Of a DNA stretch of 64,000 nucleotides, positions 1-7,867 are shown piece by piece (the first letter of the stretch is position 1; each line of letters starts with the position of its first letter). A model generated the notes under the pieces. It was not told the DNA's origin. It did not search any database and was given only the letters and a program-made list of their open reading frames with translations. The stretch comes from Coprothermobacter sp. (GTDB lineage: Bacteria > Caldisericota > Caldisericia > Cryosericales > Cryosericaceae), in the NCBI GenBank assembly GCA_013824685.1, contig PNOG01000004.1, positions 1 through 64,000 of the forward strand. The letters run 5' to 3'. The translations under genes were made by a program, and so were the position numbers.

Positions 1-61
1 ACGTGAGTTGACACGCGAATACTAAGAGCGTAAGATACTTAGCATTCCAGGAGGTAAACTA

Positions 62-1081
62 ATGAAAACAGATTTGAGAGGTAGAGATTTTATTAGCGTA
101 CTCGACTTTGACCGAGAGGAGCTGGAGACAATTCTTGAGGTTGCTAAATGGCTTAAAATGAGAAATGCCGTGGGTGAGCCACAGACAGAAATCCTCAAAG
201 GAAAGGTTTTGGGATTGCTTTTTGCCTCGCCTTCAACGAGAACTCGACTTTCTTTTCAAACAGGGATCGTTCAGCTTGGCGGGTCTGCTCAGGTCTATAA
301 TCCTGAGGAACTACAACTTTCCCACAAGGAGTCGTGGAAGGATACTGCCGAGATGATTTCGAGATTTTTGGACGGTTTTGCAATTCGTCTCTATAATCTC
401 AAAACCCAGATGGGTGCAGAAACATATGAATATGGAGATGCTAGAGAGGTTTTAAGAGGAATAGCTGAATATGCGAATATACCTGTAATCAATATGCTTG
501 ATGATAAGGAGCACCCCTGTCAGATCATGGGTGATATTCTTACGATGACGGAAAAATTCGGTGGGTTGGAAGGAGCTCGAAAGAAAAAGATCGTTATGTC
601 ATGGGCATATGATGAGAGGGCAAAATCTGCAGGGGTACCTCAGACAATGATTGCTGCGGGTTGCACGCTTGGGTTGAATATTACTCTTGCCTATCCTGAC
701 GAGCCAGGGCTTTACGATCTTGATAGCGAATATGTTGAATTTGCAAAGAAGGCAGCAGCAGAAAGTGGCGGTTCTCTCGTGATTGAGAATGACATCTGGA
801 AAGCATCAAAAGACGCAGATGTCATCTACGCCAAGTCTTGGGCCAGGAATCCCGAAAAACACGCTGAAGTGGGCAAGAAATACAAGGATGATTGGCGTAT
901 TTCGCATGAGCATTTCAAGATCGCCAGTAAGAATTCTGTGTATATGCATTGTCTTCCTGCTCGTAGAGGTTTTGAAGTTACTGATCTCCTGATTGATGAC
1001 CCGAAGATCTCCATTGTTAATGATGAGGCAGAGAACAGGCTTCATGTTCAAAAAGCAATCATGTCATTGACAATGAGATAG
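62..1081 (+). CDS. YgeW-like carbamoyltransferase
   Basis: A 339-aa member of the aspartate/ornithine carbamoyltransferase superfamily. The carbamoyl-phosphate loop STRTR is at residues 58-62, HPCQ at 151-154 and HCLP at 296-299. The segment after the second-domain strand (SWAYDERAKSAGVPQ) resembles the loop of the knotted YgeW group more than ordinary ornithine carbamoyltransferase. A good AGGAGG ribosome site precedes the ATG. It is followed 51 bp later by carbamate kinase and then by a second carbamoyltransferase, so the operon probably runs in the catabolic direction: phosphorolysis of a ureido compound to carbamoyl phosphate, then ATP. The substrate cannot be read from sequence; citrulline, putrescine or 2,3-diaminopropionate derivatives are possible. 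Base composition is more AT-rich than in the rest of the window. Confidence 0.85.
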   Translation: MKTDLRGRDFISVLDFDREELETILEVAKWLKMRNAVGEPQTEILKGKVLGLLFASPSTRTRLSFQTGIVQLGGSAQVYNPEELQLSHKESWKDTAEMISRFLDGFAIRLYNLKTQMGAETYEYGDAREVLRGIAEYANIPVINMLDDKEHPCQIMGDILTMTEKFGGLEGARKKKIVMSWAYDERAKSAGVPQTMIAAGCTLGLNITLAYPDEPGLYDLDSEYVEFAKKAAAESGGSLVIENDIWKASKDADVIYAKSWARNPEKHAEVGKKYKDDWRISHEHFKIASKNSVYMHCLPARRGFEVTDLLIDDPKISIVNDEAENRLHVQKAIMSLTMR

Positions 1082-1132
1082 TTCTGTTCTGTAAAAGAAG
1101 ATCTGAGAGATTCAAAGAAACAGGAGTTCACT

Positions 1133-2218
1133 ATGGGAACAAGACAAATCAGGATTTTTGCATTTGGTGGCAATGAAGTTGCCCCGGTCGGTCTCGTTGA
1201 TGAACATGGAAAGGCTATTATCCCCGATATTGCTATGCAATGGAAAAGAACAAAAGAAACCTGCGAGTCTATATCAGACATCGTGAATTCTTTTCCTGAA
1301 GATGATTACATCCTTACCCACGGTAATGGCCCTCAGGTAGGCAATGTTCTACTTCGCTCAGAGTATTCGAGGCCCATACTTCCTCCTCTTCCCCTTGATG
1401 TGTGCGGGGCAGATACTCAGGGCTCGATGGGGTATATGTTGGCACAGATTCTTGCAAACCAGCTAAAGACAAAAGGCATCAACAAACAGGTTGTGAGCAT
1501 CGTAACACAGGTTGTCGTTGGTAAAGATGACCCTGGCTTCCAGAACCCTACGAAATTTATCGGCCCTTCTTACACAAAAGAACAAGCAATGGTAAGAGCC
1601 CAGACCGACGGGTGGGTCGTTAAGCTATACAAGAAAGACGAAATCGGCAACGAAATCTGGAGAAAGGTTGTCCCATCACCTGTGCCCCTTGATATCGTTG
1701 AGATTGATCTCGTTGAGGCAGCACTTGAAAGAGGTATGGTACCAATAACCGTTGGCGGCGGCGGCATCCCTGTTGTTTTGGAAGAGCCTGACGAACATGG
1801 TGTTTATCATAGCAACTATGGCTTTACTTTTGAAGATGGTAAAGATTTAAAGGTTTACAGAGGTGTTGAGGCCGTGATAGACAAGGATCTTGCTTCTGCT
1901 TTGCTTGGTACGATGCTTATAGAGAGAGCAAAGGAAAATGGAGAAGATGTTGATGTCACACTCACTATATTTACAGGAGAAGACGGAGCCAAGCTTCACT
2001 ATCAGAAGCCTGATCAGGTCAACCTGAGACATTTGACTCTTGAAGAAGCAAAGAAATACTATTCTGAAGGGCATTTCCCCGCGGGCAGTATGGGGCCCAA
2101 GATTCTTGCAATTATCAAATTCCTTGAAGGCGGCGGCAAGAAGGCCTATATTTCCTTGACTTCGAAATATCTTGAAACGCTTGAAGGAAAAGCTGGGACG
2201 ACGATCGTTAGAGAATAA
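1133..2218 (+). CDS. arcC: Carbamate kinase
   Basis: An amino-acid-kinase-fold enzyme that makes ATP from carbamoyl phosphate and ADP. The family motifs are clear: FGGNEVAP near residue 11, THGNGPQVG at 62-70, GGGGIPVV in the middle, AVIDKDLAS, and a C-terminal stretch with FPAGSMGPK and KAGTTIV. At 361 aa it is longer than the usual ~310; the extra length is mostly an insert after GGGGIPVV that carries a Tyr/Asp-rich loop. A CAGGAG site precedes the ATG. It sits between two carbamoyltransferases, which fits substrate-level ATP formation from carbamoyl phosphate rather than anabolic use. Confidence 0.9.
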   Translation: MGTRQIRIFAFGGNEVAPVGLVDEHGKAIIPDIAMQWKRTKETCESISDIVNSFPEDDYILTHGNGPQVGNVLLRSEYSRPILPPLPLDVCGADTQGSMGYMLAQILANQLKTKGINKQVVSIVTQVVVGKDDPGFQNPTKFIGPSYTKEQAMVRAQTDGWVVKLYKKDEIGNEIWRKVVPSPVPLDIVEIDLVEAALERGMVPITVGGGGIPVVLEEPDEHGVYHSNYGFTFEDGKDLKVYRGVEAVIDKDLASALLGTMLIERAKENGEDVDVTLTIFTGEDGAKLHYQKPDQVNLRHLTLEEAKKYYSEGHFPAGSMGPKILAIIKFLEGGGKKAYISLTSKYLETLEGKAGTTIVRE

Positions 2219-2238
2219 TGTAGTCCAGGGAGGTGGCA

Positions 2239-3246
2239 ATGGACCTTTATGGTAAGGATCTGATTACTACGCAGGATTGGGGAAAAGAATGGCTTGATGA
2301 AGTTCTTGCCCTGGCAAAAGACATGAAGAAACATAGGTATGAAAAGCCATACACTGAAATCCTCAAGTACAAGACTTTCTTCATGTTCTTTTATAACCCC
2401 TCGGTAAGGACGAGGCAGTCTTTTGAAGCGGCGGCCACAGAACTTGGAGGGCATGCTCAATTTCTCGAGCCCAAAACGATGAGATTGAAGTCAAAAGAAA
2501 GAGCGGGCGAAACGATAGAGGATGCAGCAAAGGTAATGTCGAGATATGGTGTTGGCCTTGGAATAAGGATTCTTGAAGATGCTATTGAGCAGTATGGCGA
2601 TGGCGAAGCATTGCTTAGAGAATATGCAGAATATGCATCAATTCCTATTGTCTCGATGGCTCATGATAAGTATCACCCCTGCCAGGGGCTTGCAGACCTC
2701 ATGGGGTTGCAGGAACACATGGGAGATGTGAAGGGCAGAAAGATAACCATGATGTGGGGTTACTCCCCTATGGTGCGTTCCTGGAGCTCCGTTCAGGAGG
2801 ATGTCCTCCTTCTTCCAAGGTATGGAATGGACCTTACTCTCGCATATCCTGAAGGTTTTGACCTTGACCCGGAAGTCATTGAGACGGCGAAGAAAAATGC
2901 AGAGAAAGCTGGAACAAAGTTTGAAATGACCCATGACAGATTTGAAGCAGTTAAGGGTGCTGATGTTGTTTATGCAAGGCAATGGATGAGCCCAAAGAGA
3001 TATGCCATTGGCAAAGAAGAAGACCAAAAGCTCGCGCTTCAATACAAAGATTGGAGGCTGACTTCGGAGCTCAATGATTTGACGAACAAGGCCTATTTCA
3101 TTCACCCTATGCCAGCTGATAGAGGGGATGAAGTGGACGACGAAGTAGCAAGTGGCCCTCGTTCAATCATTTACGATATTGCAGAAAACAGGCTCCATGC
3201 CCAGAAGGCGATAATGGCCCTTACGATGGCAGCTGGCTGGAAATAA
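2239..3246 (+). CDS. Second carbamoyltransferase (knotted/ATCase-like paralogue)
   Basis: A 335-aa carbamoyltransferase, related to but clearly different from the first gene of the operon. The phosphate loop is SVRTR (55-59) instead of STRTR, and the C-terminal substrate motif reads HPMPADRG, closer to the HPLP of aspartate carbamoyltransferases than to HCLP. HPCQ is present. I start at the ATG at 2239 because AGGGAGG lies 5 nt upstream; an in-frame GTG at 2233 overlaps that site. Two non-identical transferases around one carbamate kinase suggest two successive or alternative carbamoylated substrates. The products are unknown. The operon ends here: the next recognisable element is a degraded transposase. 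Confidence 0.8.
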   Translation: MDLYGKDLITTQDWGKEWLDEVLALAKDMKKHRYEKPYTEILKYKTFFMFFYNPSVRTRQSFEAAATELGGHAQFLEPKTMRLKSKERAGETIEDAAKVMSRYGVGLGIRILEDAIEQYGDGEALLREYAEYASIPIVSMAHDKYHPCQGLADLMGLQEHMGDVKGRKITMMWGYSPMVRSWSSVQEDVLLLPRYGMDLTLAYPEGFDLDPEVIETAKKNAEKAGTKFEMTHDRFEAVKGADVVYARQWMSPKRYAIGKEEDQKLALQYKDWRLTSELNDLTNKAYFIHPMPADRGDEVDDEVASGPRSIIYDIAENRLHAQKAIMALTMAAGWK

Positions 3247-3321
3247 TCAGTCCTGACTTGAGCATATGGTTACAGATTGGTATATCAGAACCTCGATATC
3301 TTCAGCCGTTGTTTTTGTCAG

Positions 3322-3872
3322 CTAGCTGATCTCCGTGAACGCGTAGAACTGGAGCAAGTCCTCGAGGCCCGCGTCGAGACACTCGATCGCCGGTGGGAAC
3401 CGCTTTACATACGGCCAGGCTGACTGTTGCGCACACGCCGTGGCGCTCTCCTTGTTGGGTTCCAGTCAGCCCTTTTTGAGGTCCCACTCCCACTCCCGGG
3501 CGAATAGCGTCCGGCAGGTTTCCTCCGATTCGTTCTCCATCGCCTCCACAGCCAGGATCTGGCGCATCCCCTGCATATTCACCCTTTTCACGACCATGAC
3601 CGCCATGTTCTGCATGTTCTGTAGACGTCGGCCTTCTCGGATCTTCCCCTGCAGGGCGTCCACTAGCCCGCGTGTCGAACCGGCGCACCCACATGCCCGA
3701 TCAGGCAGGTCACCCGGTTCGTCTCGCGCATACCCTTTTCCGTTCCGATCTTGTCCGCCCCCTCCACCTCCACCGGCTTCTGCGTCACCCATTGCAGCAT
3801 CGACAGCAGCGGATCCTCCTCCGCGATGAATTCCAGTGGCTTGCTTTCAAAGAACGTCGTATCCTTGGTCAT
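3322..3872 (-). pseudogene. Degraded IS256-family transposase remnant
   Basis: The minus strand has a start with a good GGGAGG site at 3872 (MTKDTTFFESK) and then family-like sequence spread over different frames. The N-terminal region (KPVEVEGADKIGTEK) resembles the IS256 segment before the RNG/VRRFDTR motif, which appears in another frame (MWVRRFDTRASG). A third piece (VNMQGMRQILAVEAMENESE) matches the region after the first catalytic Asp. A TGA at 3466-3468 interrupts it, and the same frame resumes with KRFPPAIECLDAGLEDLLQFY, the typical IS256 segment near the C-terminus, before stopping at 3322. About 100 residues, including the first catalytic Asp, are missing, and the C-terminal end is cut. 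No terminal inverted repeats were recognised. It lies exactly between the AT-rich operon and the GC-rich chromosome. Confidence 0.75.
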
Positions 3873-3966
3873 TGGTTGCTGCCTCCCTGTTAGTTTTGGC
3901 AACAACATCTTGGAACTTCCATTTTGGTGGAAAGCTTCTGGTATGAGGCAATTGTCGGAGCTTCAT

Positions 3967-3994
3967 TTGCTCTATTTGCTGGCGGATGTACAAT
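3967..3994 (+). promoter_or_regulatory. Candidate promoter of thrC
   Basis: TTGCTC (3967-3972), a 16-bp spacer, then TACAAT (3989-3994), about 120 bp before the thrC start. The -35 is weak but the spacing matches other promoters in this window. Confidence 0.45.
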
Positions 3995-4068
3995 CCAAGT
4001 GCAACGAGCTGAACTGAAAAAGGAAGTCCATCGACGATAGGCCAGCCACAGTAGCAACGAGTGATCTG

Positions 4069-4099
4069 GGCGGGTGAGGCAGCAACCTCGCCCGCCTTT
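4069..4099 (+). promoter_or_regulatory. GC-rich hairpin in thrC leader
   Basis: An 11-bp stem (4069-4079 with 4086-4096, one G-U pair) and a 6-nt loop, followed by TTTC. It lies between the candidate promoter and the ribosome site of thrC. It resembles an attenuator or weak terminator; no leader peptide or competing structure was evident. Confidence 0.4.
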
Positions 4100-4115
4100 C
4101 CGTCAAGGAGGAATA

Positions 4116-5357
4116 ATGTCTTCAGTTCTTGGGCTGAAATGCATGAAGTGCGGACGCGAATACGACCCTTTCACAACCCGCTATGTCTGCCCCACATGCG
4201 GCAACGACGGAATCCTCGAAGTCCTGTACGACTACGATCGGGTCCGAACGGTCCTCACCAGGGAACAGCTGAAGGATGACCACGACCTCTCGATGTGGCG
4301 ATATCTCGCGCTCTTGCCCGTCGAGGAGCGTCCTCCATCGCTGACACTCCAGATCGGATGGACACCGCTGTATGCGAGCCAACGTGTCGGTCCTCAACTC
4401 GGACTGGACCATGTGTGGTTCAAAGACGACGGGCGTAATCCCACAGCTTCACTGAAAGACAGAGCCTCCGCCATCGCCATCGCCAAGGCAGCCGAACTTG
4501 GCGAACGCGTTATCACGGCCGCAACGACGGGCAATGCAGGTTCCAGCCTGGCAGGGCTTGCAGCGAATGCAGGATTCACTGCATACATCTTTGCTCCCGC
4601 ATCCGCGCCTGCAGGAAAGATAGCCCAACTGCGAGTCTTCGGCAGCCATCTGTTTCTCGTCGACGGCAACTACGACCAGGCATTCGACCTGTGCATGGAC
4701 GCGACGGAGCGATTTGGCTGGTACAACAGAAATACGGCCTTCAACCCGTTCATGGTTGAGGGTAAGAAGACCGTTGCTCTCGAGGTCGCCGAACAGCTGC
4801 GCTTCGAAGCACCAGACAAGGTCATCGTCCCGGTTGGGGATGGATGTATCGTCTCTGGTGTCGCAAAGGGATTCCGCGACCTGTTGACCCTCGGACTCAT
4901 CGACCACATGCCCCAACTGATAGCAGTCCAGGCTGAAGGTTGTGCTCCGATCGCACGCGCGGTCATTTCGGGCGAACCGGTCGCCTACCTGGAGAACCCG
5001 GCATCGTGTGCTGACAGCATCGTCGCCGGCATTCCGCGCAACCATCTCATGGCCATGCGCGACATCAGGTCCAGCGGCGGTCTGGCGGTCACTGTCTCAG
5101 ATGACGAAATCATCGACGCCATAGGGTTCCTGGGCAGGAACGAGGGTATCTTCGCTGAACCGGCCGCGGCGGCTTCCGTGGCCGCACTGCGCAAGCTGGC
5201 TGACAGTGGTGACCTGCACCAGGGGGACCGCATCGTTGTCCTCATCACCGGGAATGGGCTGAAGGATGTTCAAAACGCACTCAGGGTAAAGGGTGCCAGC
5301 ATGACGATACCGCCGCTTATCGATGCAGTGGAACAGGCGATTGCAGACGGGTTCTGA
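4116..5357 (+). CDS. thrC: Threonine synthase
   Basis: A PLP enzyme of fold type II that converts O-phosphohomoserine to threonine. The N-terminus carries a zinc-ribbon-like quartet (Cys 9, 12, 25, 28), as in many bacterial and archaeal threonine synthases. The PLP lysine is K114 in NPTASLKDRAS; a glycine-rich phosphate loop (TTGNAGSS) follows. I start at 4116 because AAGGAGG sits 6 nt upstream; the frame is open further upstream without a ribosome site. The protein is 413 aa. No hom or thrB gene is adjacent, so it appears to be transcribed alone. Threonine synthase is favoured over cysteate synthase, which has similar motifs, but sequence alone does not fully exclude the latter. Confidence 0.85.
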   Translation: MSSVLGLKCMKCGREYDPFTTRYVCPTCGNDGILEVLYDYDRVRTVLTREQLKDDHDLSMWRYLALLPVEERPPSLTLQIGWTPLYASQRVGPQLGLDHVWFKDDGRNPTASLKDRASAIAIAKAAELGERVITAATTGNAGSSLAGLAANAGFTAYIFAPASAPAGKIAQLRVFGSHLFLVDGNYDQAFDLCMDATERFGWYNRNTAFNPFMVEGKKTVALEVAEQLRFEAPDKVIVPVGDGCIVSGVAKGFRDLLTLGLIDHMPQLIAVQAEGCAPIARAVISGEPVAYLENPASCADSIVAGIPRNHLMAMRDIRSSGGLAVTVSDDEIIDAIGFLGRNEGIFAEPAAAASVAALRKLADSGDLHQGDRIVVLITGNGLKDVQNALRVKGASMTIPPLIDAVEQAIADGF

Positions 5358-5425
5358 TCTTCTACGTCTTCTGTGCCTTGGACACTGTCGGCGCCTGTCA
5401 TGAATCACCTCAGCAGACCGCTACG

Positions 5426-5453
5426 TTGCTTTTTGGCTGCCGGACAGTAGAAT
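5426..5453 (+). promoter_or_regulatory. Candidate serS promoter
   Basis: TTGCTT (5426-5431), a 16-bp spacer, TAGAAT (5448-5453), about 38 bp before the serS start. Confidence 0.5.
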
Positions 5454-5490
5454 TCAACGTGACAACTTTAGCTGTTGGGAGGAGATGCCA

Positions 5491-6759
5491 ATGCTGAGCC
5501 TGGAACTGATTCGTCAGCACCCTGACCTCGTGAAGGCCGGGATAGCAGCAAAGAACGAAGGGCCGGAGATGGTCGACGAGATCCTTGAGGTCGACCGGGA
5601 GAGGCGAGACCTGCTCCAGAAGGTGGACGAACTCAAGCACCTCCGCAACGAAGCCAGCGAGCAGATCGCCACACTCAAGCGCTCCAAACTGGACGCTTCG
5701 GCCGCCATCGCCGAGATGAAAGACGTCGGCTCGCACATCGCAGAGCTGGATGACCGGGTAAGGGTGGTCGATGTGCGCCTTCGAACCCTGCTGCTCTGCA
5801 TCCCGAACCTGCCTCAAGCGTCGGTCCCTGTCGGCAAAAGCGACAAAGAGAACACTATTGTGTTTACGTGGCACGAGAAGCCAACCTTCACATTTGTTCC
5901 GAGGCCTCACTGGGAGATTGGGGAATCCCTGGGTATCATCGATTCTGCTGCAGGCGCGAAGATTTCTGGATCGCGCTTTTATGTTCTCAAGGGGCTGGGG
6001 GCAAAACTCGAGAGATCTCTCATCTCATGGATGATCGACGTACACGTCCAGGAAGAGGGCTATACGGAGATCCTGCCGCCCTATCTGGTCAATCGGGAGT
6101 CGATGACGGGGACGGGACAACTGCCGAAGTTCGCGGATGACCTTTACCACACAGACACCGACGACCTGTTCCTCGACCCGACGGCCGAGGTTCCAGTGAC
6201 CAATTTGCTCAGGGATGAAATCGTCCGCGAAGAAGACCTGCCCATCAAGTACGTCGCCTACACCGCATGCTTCCGAAAAGAGGCTGGTGCGGCGGGCAAG
6301 GACACTCGAGGCATCATCCGCGTCCACCAGTTCAACAAAGTCGAGATGGTCAAGTTCGTCAAGCCGGAAGATTCATATCATGAGCTGGATCTGCTCATCG
6401 AGAACGCCGAGGGCATTCTGAAGAAGCTGGGGCTTCCGTATCATCGCAGCGAGATGTGCACCGGGGATCTTGGCTTTGCGGCCGCAATGAAGTTCGACCC
6501 CGAGGTCTGGATGCCCGGCCAGGATCGATATGTCGAGATAAGTTCCTGCAGCAACTTCGAAGACTTTCAGGCGCGCAGGGCAAACATCCGGTACCGTACC
6601 AGGGATGGCAAGATCGCATTCGTCCACACCCTCAACGGCTCTGGGCTCGCTGTGGGCAGAACGATGGCTGCGATTCTGGAGAACTACCAGCAGGAGGACG
6701 GCAGCGTGAGAGTGCCGGACGCCTTGCTTCCATATATGGGAACAGACGTTATCCGCTGA
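5491..6759 (+). CDS. serS: Seryl-tRNA synthetase
   Basis: A class II aminoacyl-tRNA synthetase charging tRNA-Ser in the cytoplasm. The N-terminal ~100 residues form the usual antiparallel coiled coil ([20 protein letters not shown] and on). Motif 2 is [21 protein letters not shown], in slightly diverged form, and motif 3 is [15 protein letters not shown] near the end. The ATG at 5491 gives [14 protein letters not shown], the normal SerRS start, with GGGAGGAG 6 nt upstream; the ATG at 5485 abuts that site. The protein is 422 aa, normal for the family. A tRNA-Ser gene follows about 90 bp later. Confidence 0.95.
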   Translation: MLSLELIRQHPDLVKAGIAAKNEGPEMVDEILEVDRERRDLLQKVDELKHLRNEASEQIATLKRSKLDASAAIAEMKDVGSHIAELDDRVRVVDVRLRTLLLCIPNLPQASVPVGKSDKENTIVFTWHEKPTFTFVPRPHWEIGESLGIIDSAAGAKISGSRFYVLKGLGAKLERSLISWMIDVHVQEEGYTEILPPYLVNRESMTGTGQLPKFADDLYHTDTDDLFLDPTAEVPVTNLLRDEIVREEDLPIKYVAYTACFRKEAGAAGKDTRGIIRVHQFNKVEMVKFVKPEDSYHELDLLIENAEGILKKLGLPYHRSEMCTGDLGFAAAMKFDPEVWMPGQDRYVEISSCSNFEDFQARRANIRYRTRDGKIAFVHTLNGSGLAVGRTMAAILENYQQEDGSVRVPDALLPYMGTDVIR

Positions 6760-6779
6760 CGAAGACCAGCAACGTACGA

Positions 6780-6830
6780 AATCCCCGGTTAGCGAGCTTT
6801 CTGGCTCGTTTTGACAACCGGGGATTGTTC
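6780..6830 (+). terminator. Terminator hairpin after serS
   Basis: A perfect 11-bp outer stem (6780-6790 with 6816-6826) enclosing a second short stem (CGAGC 6793-6797 with GCTCG 6804-6808). It is followed by a short T-containing stretch. The 3' arm overlaps the -35 of the following tRNA promoter. Confidence 0.6.
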
Positions 6831-6838
6831 TGTAGACT
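6811..6838 (+). promoter_or_regulatory. Promoter of tRNA-Ser(TGA)
   Basis: TTGACA (6811-6816), a 16-bp spacer, TAGACT (6833-6838). The predicted start is about 7 nt before the tRNA. The -35 box overlaps the inside of the serS terminator hairpin. Confidence 0.65.
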
Positions 6839-6851
6839 TGTTTCAGAGCGT

Positions 6852-6939
6852 GGAGGGGTGGCCGAGCGGTTGATGGCACCGCACTTGAAATGCGGCAAGG
6901 TTAACGCCTTCGGAGGTTCAAACCCTCTCCCCTCCGCCA
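6852..6939 (+). tRNA. tRNA-Ser(TGA), CCA encoded
   Basis: An 88-nt class II tRNA: GGAGGGG/CCCCTCC acceptor, D arm with GGTT, anticodon TGA in a CTTGAAA loop, long variable arm, TTCAAAC T-loop and encoded GCCA end. Confidence 0.95.
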
Positions 6940-6997
6940 CTGTAGTTGCCCAGAAGTGTCCTGTCAGGCAAACCGACACTACAAACGGGAGGCGTGC

Positions 6998-7867
6998 GTG
7001 GGAGTAGTCTCTAGTCTGGACCTTGTCATTGTGACCGGCCTGAGTGGTGCCGGCAAGACGAAGGCCATGGGATACCTTGAGGACCTTGGGTACTACGCCA
7101 TGGACAATCTCCCGATTTCTCTCATGAGCCAGTTTCTGGACCTCGCCTCACAAACCGATGGCAGAATAAGCAAGATAGCAGTAGCCCTCGATGTGCGCAG
7201 CTCAGGGTTCAAGACCCAGTTTCATTCGATGCTCCAACGACTCGGAGCACGCGATGTTCATCCTCGCGTCATCTTCCTGGAAGCGTCATCCCGAGTTCTG
7301 GTGAACCGCTTCTCCGAGACACGCAGGCGCCATCCACTTCCTGGAAGCACGGTCTCAGAGAGTATCAGGAAGGAGAGGGAACTGCTTGCAGAGGTGCGCG
7401 AGCTGTCGACTGTCATCATTGATACCACCGACCTCACCGTGGGAGAACTGAAGGACCGGGTGCGCGAGGCGATTCTCGGATCGCAGCAATCGCAGGCTCT
7501 CACCGTCAATATCGTCTCCTTTGGCTACAAGAACGGCCTGCCAATCGACCTGGATCTTCTCTTCGACGTACGCTTCCTGCCGAACCCATACTACGACGAA
7601 CACCTCGCGCATCGCACAGGCTTCGACAAAGGGGTCATTCTCTATGTTCTTCATGAACCCTACGCCCGGCAGTTCTTTGCTCGCCTGGCCGACTTCGTCG
7701 ATTTTGTGCTCCCACACTACCAGGAAGAGGGAAAGAGCTATCTTACCGTCGGCATCGGGTGCACAGGTGGCAGACACCGTTCTGTCGTGATCGCGAACAT
7801 GCTCTACCACCACCTCAAGCCACGGGCGAAAGCGGTACACGTGTTCCATCGGGACCTCCAGAAGTGA
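6998..7867 (+). CDS. rapZ: RapZ/YvcJ-family nucleotide-binding protein
   Basis: A P-loop protein; in E. coli RapZ directs GlmZ sRNA decay and senses glucosamine-6-phosphate, and in Bacillus YvcJ is a GTPase of uncertain role. Walker A is GLSGAGKT at residues 14-21, followed by YYAMDNLP, a family hallmark. The C-terminal domain ends with the typical GCTGGRHRSV and HRDLQK. The GTG at 6998 is chosen because ACGGGAGG lies 5 nt upstream and it gives 289 aa, the usual length; the frame is open further upstream. It overlaps the next gene by GTGA. The order rapZ-glmR-whiA is conserved in many Gram-positive-type genomes. Whether it acts on a small RNA here is unknown. Confidence 0.93.
   Translation: MGVVSSLDLVIVTGLSGAGKTKAMGYLEDLGYYAMDNLPISLMSQFLDLASQTDGRISKIAVALDVRSSGFKTQFHSMLQRLGARDVHPRVIFLEASSRVLVNRFSETRRRHPLPGSTVSESIRKERELLAEVRELSTVIIDTTDLTVGELKDRVREAILGSQQSQALTVNIVSFGYKNGLPIDLDLLFDVRFLPNPYYDEHLAHRTGFDKGVILYVLHEPYARQFFARLADFVDFVLPHYQEEGKSYLTVGIGCTGGRHRSVVIANMLYHHLKPRAKAVHVFHRDLQK

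Noticed and set aside
3440-3829. A 129-codon plus-strand frame across the transposase remnant
   Set aside because: Low-complexity Ser/Arg/Pro composition typical of a shadow frame; the minus-strand IS256 similarity explains the region.
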